A stretch of DNA of 64,000 nt from assembly GCF_029277445.1 (NCBI RefSeq), contig NZ_CP119568.1:1-64000 (forward strand), written 5' to 3'. The position numbers and the translations under genes are program-made. The notes below the pieces were generated by a model that did no database searches, was not told the DNA's origin, and saw nothing but the letters and a program-made list of their open reading frames with translations. This stretch comes from Pararhizobium qamdonense. Lineage in GTDB: Bacteria; Pseudomonadota; Alphaproteobacteria; Rhizobiales; Rhizobiaceae. Positions 9,273 to 17,371 of this stretch are shown piece after piece. How positions within the stretch are numbered: the first letter of the stretch is position 1; the number at the start of each line of letters is the position of its first letter.

Positions 9273-9464
9273 TTGAAAACCACCATTGGCATGCGCATCG
9301 ATTCGGAGTTGCTCGCTGCGGTTCGTGCTTGCGCTCTGAGGGAGAATCGCAATCTCACGAACTTCATTGAATCCGCGCTGCGCGACCGGCTCAGTCGATA
9401 TCGGGCGGAAGCAATGACGGTCGAAACAATGGCCGAAATTTTGTCGGCTTCACGCGGAAATTGA
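9273..9464 (+). CDS. Ribbon-helix-helix-type small protein
   Basis: The 63-residue product reads KTTIGMRIDSELLAAVRACA followed by LRENRNLTNFIESALRDRLS. This is a short beta strand and two helices, as in Arc/MetJ-type DNA-binding proteins and many antitoxins. The TTG at 9273 is preferred because GGAG lies seven bases upstream; an ATG at 9288 is the alternative. No toxin gene follows: the next gene is an unrelated hydrophilic protein. It could be an orphan antitoxin or a plasmid regulator. Confidence 0.65.
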   Translation: MKTTIGMRIDSELLAAVRACALRENRNLTNFIESALRDRLSRYRAEAMTVETMAEILSASRGN

Positions 9465-9557
9465 CCCTAGGGCATCCAGCCGCTCAATGTGTTTGTCTTT
9501 CTCTTCAACCGTGTCGAACAGCGCCAGCGTTACCCGTCAGTGAGTTCGGCGGCACAA

Positions 9558-9583
9558 GGAACATTCTGCCCTCCACACTGGTT
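9558..9583 (+). promoter_or_regulatory. EcfG/RpoE2-type promoter
   Basis: GGAAC, 17 bases, GGTT (GGAAC-N19-TT), ending 23 bp before the GTG at 9606. Its position inside the longer open frame supports the internal GTG start over the upstream one at 9489. Confidence 0.55.
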
Positions 9584-9605
9584 CTTCTCCAGTAATGGAG
9601 AGACC

Positions 9606-9986
9606 GTGAGCGTGAACACACCGAAAGACGGCGCACCCGGCACAACCAACCAGTCTCCGCGGTCAAAGGGACCGAAGAAAACCAGGCCGCGGGGCTACCT
9701 TCCTGCTAAGGATAACCCAGACGTGGGCCGGGATGCACTGGATGAAAACAATCAGGATCCAGAGCGCAGCAGCCCATCGGATGCCTTTAAGATCAAGGAA
9801 GACGCCAAGGGCCAGTATGCGAAACCTCGCGCTGACGGAGGCAGCACGGGGGCCGTAAGTGCGAAGCCGACCGTGGTCACGGAATCGGAAGACGTGACCG
9901 GCCATCGCACGCCGCCTGGCGCTAGAGGGCCCGAGAAGGATTGGGAGGTCAATTTTGACGAAAATCAGCCTGATCGCTCGCGTTAA
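9606..9986 (+). CDS. Hydrophilic, probably disordered small protein
   Basis: From GTG 9606 (GGAG upstream at 9597-9600) the product is VSVNTPKDGAPGTTNQSPRS... with KGPKKTRPRGYLPAKDNPDV, repeated Asp/Asn/Gly/Pro-rich stretches and a conserved-looking end (ARGPEKDWEVNFDENQPDRS). There are almost no hydrophobic residues, and the composition resembles stress hydrophilins. The longer frame from 9489 would run through the promoter element and is unlikely. No family recognised. Confidence 0.6.
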   Translation: MSVNTPKDGAPGTTNQSPRSKGPKKTRPRGYLPAKDNPDVGRDALDENNQDPERSSPSDAFKIKEDAKGQYAKPRADGGSTGAVSAKPTVVTESEDVTGHRTPPGARGPEKDWEVNFDENQPDRSR

Positions 9987-10089
9987 AAAGAATTTCTAGG
10001 GCGTACAGTAGTAGACGACGTCTTACTAAACCGTGCTCCGCAAACGGAGGAGCGTAAGAATTGTGCGCCTATTTTGGCACCCGAGCTCC

Positions 10090-10114
10090 GGAACTTAGGA
10101 GGCGTGATAATATT
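10090..10114 (+). promoter_or_regulatory. EcfG/RpoE2-type promoter for the DUF983 gene
   Basis: GGAAC, 16 bases, TATT, which is GGAAC-N18-TT. It ends 21 bp before ATG 10136. The -10 part is weaker than in the other elements. Confidence 0.4.
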
Positions 10115-10135
10115 CAGGATTGAAGGAGATAGGTG

Positions 10136-10579
10136 ATGTCAGAAGAGTACAACGCGACTACCGTACCAGCACTCACGGGGATCAAGGGACTTTGCCCGAG
10201 ATGCCAGCGAGGCCATCTGTTTCGCGGGTTACTCAAGTTGGCGCCAAGATGCGAGGTATGCGGGTTGGATTTCTCGTTCGCGGATCCCGCCGACGGCCCG
10301 GCCTTCTTTGCAATGAGCATTGTTGCAGTACCGGCACTCGCCTTCGCCCTTTGGCTTCAATTCACCTACGAACCAGCACTGTGGGTACATCTGATAGTGA
10401 CTGTGCCTCTCACGCTTCTAGCTTCGCTTATCTTGCTTCGACCACTGAAGGGTTGGCTGGTTTGTTCGCAATATTTCCATAAGGCCGAACAGGGAAGTAT
10501 AGACCATGACTGGCATCGTCTCGCTGCGGAGCAGGACCAGGCGAGAACGTACAAGGACCAGACTGACCTCCCAGGTTGA
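10136..10579 (+). CDS. DUF983 family membrane protein
   Basis: The 147-residue protein has two CxxC pairs, CPRCQRGHLFRGLLKLAPRC and EVCGLDFSFADPADGPAFFA, followed by two hydrophobic segments (MSIVAVPALAFALWLQFTYE, WVHLIVTVPLTLLASLILLR). This zinc-ribbon-like N-terminus plus two membrane helices is the DUF983 layout. Members occur across alphaproteobacteria and their function is unknown. ATG 10136 is chosen because AAGGAG lies seven bases upstream; GTG 10133 would place it too close. Confidence 0.9.
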   Translation: MSEEYNATTVPALTGIKGLCPRCQRGHLFRGLLKLAPRCEVCGLDFSFADPADGPAFFAMSIVAVPALAFALWLQFTYEPALWVHLIVTVPLTLLASLILLRPLKGWLVCSQYFHKAEQGSIDHDWHRLAAEQDQARTYKDQTDLPG

Positions 10580-10606
10580 TTTTAGCGTCGAGATCGTGGT
10601 GAATCT

Positions 10607-10930
10607 TCAGCAGCCTATGGGCGCCCTTAAACTAAAACAACTATCATTCCGCGTTCCCGTGTCTGATGTCGCCACGGGGAGGATGATGGTCTCGCTGCCA
10701 TAATACTGACGCTGGTCCTCGAGGAAGCGGTTGGTATGGATGAACACGGTCAGGTATGCGGCCGCCAGCTGCTGCGGCGCAACTTCTCGGGTGCGGCGCA
10801 ATAGGTCGCCACAGGCTTCCTCGAACTCAATGTGTGTAGTCACCGGACGGCCTGGCGATCTCGGCGCGATGATGCTTTTGCGATCCGTCGCCGCGTCCTC
10901 AAAATATTGTTCGGTTCCATAAATTGTCAT
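10607..10930 (-). CDS. Hypothetical protein
   Basis: The frame from ATG 10930 (MTIYGTEQYFEDAATDRKSI) is soluble and protein-like, with THIEFEEACGDLLRRTREVA then PQQLAAAYLTVFIHTNRFLE. A longer frame extends to 11023 but would overlap the promoter of the divergent ParDE module. I do not recognise a family. It may be an unrelated cargo gene beside the toxin-antitoxin pair. Confidence 0.45.
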   Translation of the reverse strand: MTIYGTEQYFEDAATDRKSIIAPRSPGRPVTTHIEFEEACGDLLRRTREVAPQQLAAAYLTVFIHTNRFLEDQRQYYGSETIILPVATSDTGTRNDSCFSLRAPIGC

Positions 10931-11035
10931 TGTCCCAATGGCAGAGAAAATGGGGACGGTTCTGGCGTCATGCGGATGTATATATTTGACAAACTTTGCC
11001 AAAATCGAATATCTTTCTTTCAAAAGGAGTTTCCG

Positions 11036-11278
11036 ATGGCGACCATGAACGTATCTCTTCCAAACCCGATGAAGGATTGGGTGGAGGCGCAGGCCAGGAC
11101 TGGCCGATATTCAAACGCTAGCGATTACGTCCGCGACCTGATCCGACGCGACCAGACACGAAACGACAAGATTGCCGCCATGCAAAGTTTCGTCGAGGCA
11201 GGGCTCCAAAGTGGTGTTGGCATTCGATCAAAGGATGAACTCTTTGCTGAGGCGATGGTTCGTGCCAGCGAATCATGA
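11036..11278 (+). CDS. parD: ParD-type antitoxin
   Basis: The 80-residue product begins MATMNVSLPNPMKDWVEAQA and has the N-terminal strand and helices of the CopG/ParD ribbon-helix-helix family (RTGRYSNASDYVRDLIRRDQ). Its acidic C-terminal tail would bind toxin. AAAGGAG lies upstream of ATG 11036. The stop overlaps the toxin start (ATGA), typical of type II modules. A -35-like TTGACA is missing, but AT-rich DNA precedes it. The protein should neutralise ParE and repress its own promoter. Confidence 0.9.
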   Translation: MATMNVSLPNPMKDWVEAQARTGRYSNASDYVRDLIRRDQTRNDKIAAMQSFVEAGLQSGVGIRSKDELFAEAMVRASES

Positions 11279-11568
11279 GTTTTAAGCTTTCTGTCGAGGC
11301 GGAAGAAGACATCATCGCGATCGCCGAGCAGGGCGCCCGTATGTTCGGAGTAGATCAGGCAAGACGCTATCACGATGAGCTTTTCGCACTATTTGATCTG
11401 ATAGCTGCTAATCCAGGCATCGCACGCGAACGGAATGAGATCGAACCAGCCGTCAGAATTCATCCCTTCAAGGCACACCTCATCGTCTATCGGGTTGAGG
11501 ACGATGAAAATATTTTCGTAGTGCGAATTCGCCATGGGCATGAAGATTGGGCAAGTATTCCAATGTAG
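11275..11568 (+). CDS. parE: ParE/RelE-superfamily toxin
   Basis: The 97-residue product (MSFKLSVEAEEDIIAIAEQG, FDLIAANPGIARERNEIEPA, VRIHPFKAHLIVYRVEDDEN, IFVVRIRHGHEDW) follows the ParE fold and ends with the usual basic strand and R.RH..EDW. ParE toxins inhibit DNA gyrase. It overlaps the antitoxin by four bases, and both genes are intact, unlike the second module at 14.2-14.8 kb. Confidence 0.9.
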   Translation: MSFKLSVEAEEDIIAIAEQGARMFGVDQARRYHDELFALFDLIAANPGIARERNEIEPAVRIHPFKAHLIVYRVEDDENIFVVRIRHGHEDWASIPM

Positions 11569-11703
11569 CGCCACGGATGGAGCTGTGGGGTTTGTGTGCC
11601 TTAAGTTCATTGGTTCAAGGCGAAGACGATTGACGTCCAGGCAGATGCGGAGATTGTTTCCGCATCTGCCTGGACGAATTGGATCAGCTGTTCATCGGAC
11701 CAG

Positions 11704-12918
11704 CTATGCAGCTTCCCAAACCTGATTGAGGATTTTCGCCGCAAGCGCCGCCTTGTCCTGCGGCAGGAATCGGCCGTAATGCTGCTGAACGACATCCGGT
11801 GTGTCCTGGATGGCATAGCTGGCCTGCTCGTAGGATCCGGTCTGCTTGAGGATATGCGTTGCCAGAATATCCCGAAGATTATGCGGTCCGTGCGGGAGCA
11901 ATCCCTTGATCGCGCCGCGGCCGGTGTAAGGGTTGTAGATTCCATAGCGTTGGATAACGGTTCGCCAAGCTTCATAGAATTTGGTGGAATCGTATGCCGC
12001 GTCCAGACTGGTTGTCTTCACCGTCTTGACGAACAGGGTGCCGGGATCCTTTGCCGGACCGAGTAGCACACTGCGATGGCGATCGATATAGGCTTCGAGG
12101 TGTTTGTAGAGATCGAGCAGATCCGGCAGGATCAGCCGGAACGGCTTTTGTCCGAAGAAGGATGACGCTGAGTTCTTGAAGGCGACTGACGGGATGAGCA
12201 CCTCCCATCCGCTCTCTCGATCGCTCCAGTGCAGTTCGCCGCATTTCAGGTCTTCCAGCCGCCGCTCCGATGTCGGAAAATGCCCGCGCGGGCACAAGCG
12301 AAGCTGGCGAAGATTCTTTTGTCGAAGGCCAAGATGCAGGCCGAGGCGCAGGAAAAGGAAAGAGCGTACCGCTTCGGCTGCTGCTCGAGGATAACGATGT
12401 TCATCCGGCATGCGCTTCAAGATCTCATCTGTGATCTTGCGATACTCCGACAGTGGGCTGTCTGCCTCAAGGACCACCATGATCGGCTCGAACGGATCGC
12501 GATGCACGCGCATGACACGCTGGATTTCCTTCGAGCGATTGGCCGCATGCCGGTGGAATGCGTCGCAGGCGCTGTGCCAGTCGCGCGCCGCAAAGTCTAT
12601 CTCCTCTGGCGCGATCAGCCCTTCGATTGGCTGAACCTTCTTCAACAATTCCGGATGCTGACGGATCCAGCCGACTTCGGCGCGGGTTAGCGCCATTGCC
12701 ACCATCAGCATGTCTTCTTCCCATTTGATATAGAAGCCACGCCGCTGCTCGCGCCATTGCAGGTACCAATCCCAAACACCTGGGAAGATCAGCAGGCCAA
12801 AGGTCAGTTGGCTGAGAGGAACGCCGCGCCCTTTGACAATGCCAGCGGGCGAGGCGGCGAGCGCACCGAACATCAGCCCGAGATGCTCTACCTTCTGCGA
12901 TGCCGTTTCCTCGCCCAT
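11704..12918 (-). CDS. Tyrosine recombinase, C-terminal part of a frameshifted gene
   Basis: This 404-residue frame contains a tyrosine recombinase catalytic domain: LGLRQKNLRQLRL (first Arg), KGLLPHGPHNLRDILATHIL (His-x-x-Arg) and DVVQQHYGRFLPQD (nucleophile Tyr). Upstream of the ATG at 12918 the same frame remains protein-like (DPLQDIDADGNRISTQRG). It is therefore more likely the continuation of the gene at 12888-14048, broken by a frameshift near 12980, than an independent gene. If whole, the product would have about 780 residues, much longer than ordinary phage integrases. It lies between two toxin-antitoxin modules. Confidence 0.8.
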   Translation of the reverse strand: MGEETASQKVEHLGLMFGALAASPAGIVKGRGVPLSQLTFGLLIFPGVWDWYLQWREQRRGFYIKWEEDMLMVAMALTRAEVGWIRQHPELLKKVQPIEGLIAPEEIDFAARDWHSACDAFHRHAANRSKEIQRVMRVHRDPFEPIMVVLEADSPLSEYRKITDEILKRMPDEHRYPRAAAEAVRSFLFLRLGLHLGLRQKNLRQLRLCPRGHFPTSERRLEDLKCGELHWSDRESGWEVLIPSVAFKNSASSFFGQKPFRLILPDLLDLYKHLEAYIDRHRSVLLGPAKDPGTLFVKTVKTTSLDAAYDSTKFYEAWRTVIQRYGIYNPYTGRGAIKGLLPHGPHNLRDILATHILKQTGSYEQASYAIQDTPDVVQQHYGRFLPQDKAALAAKILNQVWEAA

Positions 12919-14048
12919 ACCCCGTTGCGTTGAAATCCGATTGCCGTCAGCGTCGATGTCTTGAAGCGGATCAGATCGGCCATCTCCATAGCCAACCGCC
13001 CTGGCGCATCGACGACGCCGGACAGGAGATCAGGATCTTCAATGGCCTCGGGATTGTGGCTCGTGCTGTCCGGGTTCATTTGTGGTCGTGGAGACAGGAT
13101 GCCTCCGCCATAGGTGACGCCTGGAAACCGAATGGCATAACGCTGTTTTATTGCCGCCGCCTGGTAGCGACGATAGTCGGTTGAGCCCGAGATGATTGCC
13201 CTGCGCACCCATTCGATGATTTCCTCCCGCTTGAGGAATGGCAGGCTGCTGAAATCGTCCGGCAGATGCCAAGCGAGCCGTCGCCGTTCCGCAGCACTGA
13301 TGTCACCCATATCATGGCCGTAAAGGGAACGGGATTGGTGCGGCAACTTCGCCTGGAAATAGCCTGGCGCCAGTCGAAATCGCCGCTCGATGCGTGACAG
13401 GATCTCGAAACTCGCCACAGATCTCGGCACACGTTCACCCTGTATCCAAGACAGTAGCGTCTTGCTGTCGAAAGTTTCGTGCAACCGGACTACGGCGCGA
13501 TATAGTTGCCAGTAGCTGTCCCCGAACCTCCGCATGTGATAGATGAGGGCATCCTGAAAATTCGGCGGATCGTCGGTCGCGTCGAACAGGGGCTCAGGAA
13601 ACGCACTGATCGGTTTCGCTGCGGGTCCGCGTCGCGTGGACGTGTTGCGGGCAAAAACGCCGTCCGGAGCTGCGCGTTGCGGTTTCCTGGTGGAAGGAGC
13701 CGTTACTTCTGATTTGCCTGACCGAGCGGCCTGCCTCGTTGTCCGTACGTCTTCGGCAATTGGCGGTGCTCCAAGCCATCTGATGATTGCATCCAGTCCC
13801 AAGCGGAGTTGTTTTTTCAGCTCGGGCGTCAATTCGTCTTCGATCCCGCAAGCCTGCCCGAGCGTTGTCCAGTCGATGCGGCCATTGAGGCGAGGTGGCA
13901 ACTTTCGATAGATGACCAAGCTTATCAAATATGGGCGGATGGTTTCGAGAACTTTTTTTGATGTGATCGGGGCAATGCGTACCTCGCAGAATTGGGATAT
14001 TTTGCGTTGAAAATTGCTGGATAAAAGATCGTGTTTTGGCATGCTCAT
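12888..14048 (-). CDS. N-terminal part of the large tyrosine recombinase (frameshifted)
   Basis: The 386-residue frame starts MSMPKHDLLSSNFQRKISQF, includes a basic disordered linker (TTRQAARSGKSEVTAPSTRK, PQRAAPDGVFARNTSTRR) and a helical DNA-binding-like region (FQDALIYHMRRFGDSYWQLY, LLSWIQGERVPRSVASFEIL, RRYQAAAIKQRYAIRFPGV). It ends in a basic nonsense tail (GVWARKRHRRR) that begins where the catalytic half takes over in another frame. The join would be around MADLIR then DPLQDIDADG, near 12980. It probably represents a core-binding domain of an unusual integrase. Confidence 0.7.
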   Translation of the reverse strand: MSMPKHDLLSSNFQRKISQFCEVRIAPITSKKVLETIRPYLISLVIYRKLPPRLNGRIDWTTLGQACGIEDELTPELKKQLRLGLDAIIRWLGAPPIAEDVRTTRQAARSGKSEVTAPSTRKPQRAAPDGVFARNTSTRRGPAAKPISAFPEPLFDATDDPPNFQDALIYHMRRFGDSYWQLYRAVVRLHETFDSKTLLSWIQGERVPRSVASFEILSRIERRFRLAPGYFQAKLPHQSRSLYGHDMGDISAAERRRLAWHLPDDFSSLPFLKREEIIEWVRRAIISGSTDYRRYQAAAIKQRYAIRFPGVTYGGGILSPRPQMNPDSTSHNPEAIEDPDLLSGVVDAPGRLAMEMADLIRFKTSTLTAIGFQRNGVWARKRHRRR

Positions 14049-14247
14049 TCCATTTCTCCTGGCGCCAGTGCCGAGGGCGGGCGGGAATAGGAGCAGACGT
14101 TTAACAAATGGTTGTGAGGCAGCTGCAAGAAATTACCCCAAGTCTTCAAGAGCAATTTATAGTCTGGAGAATTGGCGAAGACAGCCCTCTAGACTATGGC
14201 CGCTGTCATTCATTTGCATTATAGTCTTAGCCAAAATGGAGATCGAT

Positions 14248-14556
14248 ATGGCTGCAAATGCACTGGTACAAACTCGTATTGATGCCGAGGTTCGGGATCG
14301 TGCATCCGTAGTGCTCGGAAATATGGGACTGACCGTATCGGACGCGGTCCGTATCTTACTCACCCGGACTGCCAACGAGGGTGTGCTCCCGCTGGAGCTT
14401 CTTTCAGGCAGCGAGGCCCATGACGCTTGGTTTCGTGCCAAGGTACTTGAAGCGCTGAACGATACTCGACCGGACGTCTCGGATGAGGAAGTCGAGGTTC
14501 ATTTCGCTGAACGCCGAGCCGCAGCCCGTCTCAACGCGGGTGAGCGCAAATCGTGA
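14248..14556 (+). CDS. RelB/DinJ-type antitoxin
   Basis: The 102-residue product starts MAANALVQTRIDAEVRDRAS and contains VVLGNMGLTVSDAVRILLTR, the ribbon-helix-helix pattern of the RelB/DinJ family (TARIDxxxKxxAxxxLxxxGLTxSxAIRxxLxxx). The ATG at 14248 is preferred over 14236 because GGAG sits six bases upstream. The stop overlaps a GTG that begins the toxin frame. It is intact although its partner is broken. Confidence 0.88.
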   Translation: MAANALVQTRIDAEVRDRASVVLGNMGLTVSDAVRILLTRTANEGVLPLELLSGSEAHDAWFRAKVLEALNDTRPDVSDEEVEVHFAERRAAARLNAGERKS

Positions 14557-14845
14557 GGCTTAGCTGGTCTGCGTTCGCGTATCGGATCGCGATGCCATCT
14601 TTACGTACATAGAATCCGAAAATCCGTCAGCGGCCATTCTGGTCGATGAGCGCATTGTTGCTGCGGTCCGCCGGTTGGTAGACTTCCCCGCAAGCGGTCG
14701 TGTTGGCAGAATTGCCGGCACCCGCGAACTGGTTATTAACGGGACGCCGTACGTCGCGGCGTATGCAATTACCGAAACTACGGTCCGTATTCTTCGCGTC
14801 CTTCACGGTGCGCAGGAATGGCCAGACACTTTGCCCGCGAGCTAG
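14553..14845 (+). pseudogene. RelE/ParE-type toxin, frameshifted
   Basis: The frame starts GTG AGG CTT (VRLSWSAFA) and loses frame after about nine codons. The rest of the toxin is well preserved in another frame: SDRDAIFTYIESENPSAAIL, VDERIVAAVRRLVDFPASGR, VGRIAGTRELVINGTPYVAA, YAITETTVRILRVLHGAQEW. A missing base near 14577 explains it. A toxin lost next to an intact antitoxin is consistent with selection against an active toxin or with a sequencing indel. A more decayed copy lies at 31925-32130. Confidence 0.8.
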
Positions 14846-14971
14846 ACTTTGTTCTCGGTACGGAGAAACACCGGGTCGGTGATTCGAACTGGTTCGAGGC
14901 GAGAGAAATTTTTACCGAGCGCGAGTTTAGAAAAGCGGCGCTACGATTCCATGCCTCACGATTAGGGTCGT

Positions 14972-15566
14972 TTAATAGCTCTGGTTACTAATCGACTTGA
15001 CGCGATCCAGAAACCACCGCCCAGCCGGCCCCGGCAAAGTGTTGGTTGGATAGATCGCCTGAAACGGCATGATCCCGGCGGCCGGTCCTTCCAAGATGAT
15101 CGCGACGAGCCGTTTGTTGGCAAGATCATCCTTGACCATCCACAGGGGCATATGTCCCCAGCCGAGGCCCGCGCGTAGCAGCGCATGCTTGGCGCCCAAA
15201 TCCGCCAGCCGCCAGATGTTCTTGCCCTGAACGCCGTAGTCCGTCCCTTGAGTAATCGCCGAGCGATCGGTCAATACGAGCTGGGTTTCATCTGTGATAT
15301 CCCGAAGCCGGATCGGCTGGTCAAGGCCAGCAAGGCGGGATGCGGGAGCGGTCACAGTGACAAGCGGCTCGCTAAGCAAAATGTTCTGTCGAAAGCGTCG
15401 GCGGCGGGAAAGGGAGCGTCCCAGTGATCCCAAGGCTGCAACGTCCGTCCAACACGGTCTGGGAGACGGCGCCCAATGCTTCGACATGTAAACGAAGCGG
15501 GGTAGACGGAAATTCCAGTTTGAACCCTGACAAAACCACCGTGAGGAGCGGGGAACTGACGGACAC
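14972..15566 (-). pseudogene. LysR-family regulator, C-terminal fragment
   Basis: Two frames contain the effector-binding half of a LysR regulator: FKLEFPSTPLRLHVEALGAV and QTVLDGRCSLGITGTLPF first, then after a frameshift near 15380, SEPLVTVTAPASRLAGLDQP, LADLGAKHALLRAGLGWGHM and PLWMVKDDLANKRLVAIILE. The helix-turn-helix half is missing: the sequence runs into an unrelated AraC fragment at about 15570. The gene is truncated and inactive. Confidence 0.75.
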
Positions 15567-15570
15567 AGCT

Positions 15571-15912
15571 CACGCGCCCACCTTTCTGCCTTTACCCAAC
15601 AGTCCAGTCGGGCGGCGTGTGGCCGACCTCGCCTTCGAGGATCGCCAGAACCGCCTGAACGTCGATGAGCTCGCGTCACGCGCCGCGACTTCCGTCCGCA
15701 CGATAAGTCGGCTCTTTCCAGTGGAGACCGGGATGACAAGGCCTGGCGACAACGGGCGCGGATCGTGCAGGCGATGGACTGGCTTGCAAGAGGCAATGCC
15801 ATCGCCCATGTCTCCGTGGAATTCGGTTTTTCGAGCACGGCTTCTTTCTCAAGCGCTTTCCGACAGGTCACGGCCATGACACCGACGATGTTCCTTGGTC
15901 ATCCATTTTGAA
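15571..15912 (+). pseudogene. AraC-family regulator, C-terminal DNA-binding fragment, frameshifted
   Basis: RRVADLAFEDRQNRLNVDEL and ASRAATSVRTISRLFPVETG are followed, in another frame, by KAWRQRARIVQAMDWLARGN, IAHVSVEFGFSSTASFSSAF and RQVTAMTP. This is the double helix-turn-helix domain of AraC proteins. Loss of two bases near 15735 breaks it. The effector domain is absent. It abuts the truncated LysR fragment head to head, marking a rearrangement point. Confidence 0.75.
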
Positions 15913-15963
15913 GGCGGGACTTCAGCGTATTCACCTAACCCCGCCGATGATTTTCTGCTGATG

Positions 15964-16692
15964 TCAGACCTGCGCCATACCCCCATCGACGACCAGTTCT
16001 GCACCGGTTGTGAAACTGCTCTCGTCGCTGGCAAGGAAAAGGACCGCCGCAGCGACCTCATCCGGCGTGCCCATGCGTCCTAGTGGGATCATGCCAGAAA
16101 GCGTATCTCGGATATCTATCGAGGCCGCAGCCATCATCGCGGTATCGGTCGGGCCGGGGCTGACGACGTTGACACGAATGCCTTTGGGAGCGAGTTCATT
16201 GGCCCATGTCCGCGTGAACGATCGGACCGCAGCCTTGGTAGCACCGTAGACGCCGTATCCTTTTGTGCCGATGTAGCCCGCTATGGAGCCAATCAGCACG
16301 ATCGTCCCGCCGGGCTGCATGAGATCAATGGCACCCTGCGCCGCGAAAACCAGCGACCGGACGTTCAGGCCAAATGTCCGATCGAAATGATCCTCGGATA
16401 TGTCTTCCAGGGGAGCGTATTCGGAAAGGCCGGCATTCACGACGAGGACGTCGATGCGACCCTGTTCCGATTTTATCTGCTCGAAGACGCGGTTCAGATC
16501 GGTGCTACTGCTGGCATCCGCCTGGACGGCGCGAATACTGCCAATGCTCGCCGCTTCAGATACACCATCTGCTTCTTTGCGGCTGGTCGCGTAAACCTGC
16601 GCTCCCTCCTTGGCAAACCGTTGTGAAACGGCCCCACCGATACCGCCGACACCGCCGACAACCAAGGCGATCTTGTTTGCTAATCTGCTCAT
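15964..16692 (-). CDS. Short-chain dehydrogenase/reductase (SDR)
   Basis: This 242-residue classical SDR has a glycine-rich cofactor loop (ALVVGGVGGIGGAVSQRFAK, with the usual T of TGxxxGIG replaced by G), a VNAGL motif, a catalytic Ser in LIGSIAGYIG, and YGVYGATKAA with Tyr and Lys. The C-terminal GTPDEVAAAVLFLASDESS and TGAELVVDGG are typical. It is divergent from the HxlR regulator at 16787, which probably controls it. The substrate is unknown; it is likely an NAD(P)-dependent alcohol or keto reductase. Confidence 0.92.
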   Translation of the reverse strand: MSRLANKIALVVGGVGGIGGAVSQRFAKEGAQVYATSRKEADGVSEAASIGSIRAVQADASSSTDLNRVFEQIKSEQGRIDVLVVNAGLSEYAPLEDISEDHFDRTFGLNVRSLVFAAQGAIDLMQPGGTIVLIGSIAGYIGTKGYGVYGATKAAVRSFTRTWANELAPKGIRVNVVSPGPTDTAMMAAASIDIRDTLSGMIPLGRMGTPDEVAAAVLFLASDESSFTTGAELVVDGGMAQV

Positions 16693-16722
16693 GTGAACTC
16701 CATCATCGTGATGAAGTTAAGA

Positions 16723-16786
16723 TATATACTCTATACCTACGATCAATTACGCACTATAAGTAAAGCAGATATCGAGGAGTATACCT
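16723..16786. promoter_or_regulatory. Candidate HxlR operator region
   Basis: The 94-bp divergent spacer is AT-rich and carries two copies of TATACCTA (at about 16733 and 16778) plus a TATATACTC/GAGTATA pair. HxlR regulators usually bind such inverted or repeated AT-rich elements between themselves and a divergent target gene. Confidence 0.35.
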
Positions 16787-17209
16787 ATGTCCGCCGTAAT
16801 CGAAGACCTGCCCGTCAAAGTCAGGCTGCCGCGTCGTCCCAAGGCCGTTTCCATAGAAGCGTTGCTGGACGTGCAGAAGTCGCGCCCGGTGCTTGAGCAG
16901 ATTGCCAACAAATGGTCGGTTCTGATCCTGACCGTCCTGTGCACCCGGCCGTCTCGCTTCAACGAGATCATGCGCCGTCTGGATGGAATCACGCACAAGG
17001 CACTCGCCGACGCGCTGAAGCGTCTCGAGCGCAACGGTCTCATTCGCCGTGAGGTGCTGACCACGACGACGCCGGTTGGTGTCGAATACACCATCACCCC
17101 GCTCGGCCAATCTCTTCGGCAACCGTTCGAGGCGCTATATGAATGGTCCATGACCTACGGGCCAGAGCTCGAGCGTGCGCAGGATGACTACGACCGCACC
17201 CGGGACTGA
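16787..17209 (+). CDS. HxlR-family transcriptional regulator
   Basis: The 140-residue product contains the HxlR winged helix: QIANKWSVLILTVLCTRPSR, FNEIMRRLDGITHKALADAL, KRLERNGLIRREVLTTTTPV and VEYTITPLGQSL. The first Cys of HxlR formaldehyde sensors is at a different place, so the signal is not evident. It is divergent from an SDR reductase, a common pairing in which the regulator responds to electrophiles or quinones. Confidence 0.92.
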   Translation: MSAVIEDLPVKVRLPRRPKAVSIEALLDVQKSRPVLEQIANKWSVLILTVLCTRPSRFNEIMRRLDGITHKALADALKRLERNGLIRREVLTTTTPVGVEYTITPLGQSLRQPFEALYEWSMTYGPELERAQDDYDRTRD

Positions 17210-17371
17210 CCGCGTCCCGGCCCCCGGCAGGCTTCTACTGCTCCGGCGATATCCTGACCACCAGCATGCGCCCCTTGTTAAGTCGGAAATCGTGTCCAGG
17301 TATTTACGGGGTATGACGAGCAGCGGGTGCCAAACAAGCTTTAAGTCGAACCCTTACGATAGGTGGCGAAA

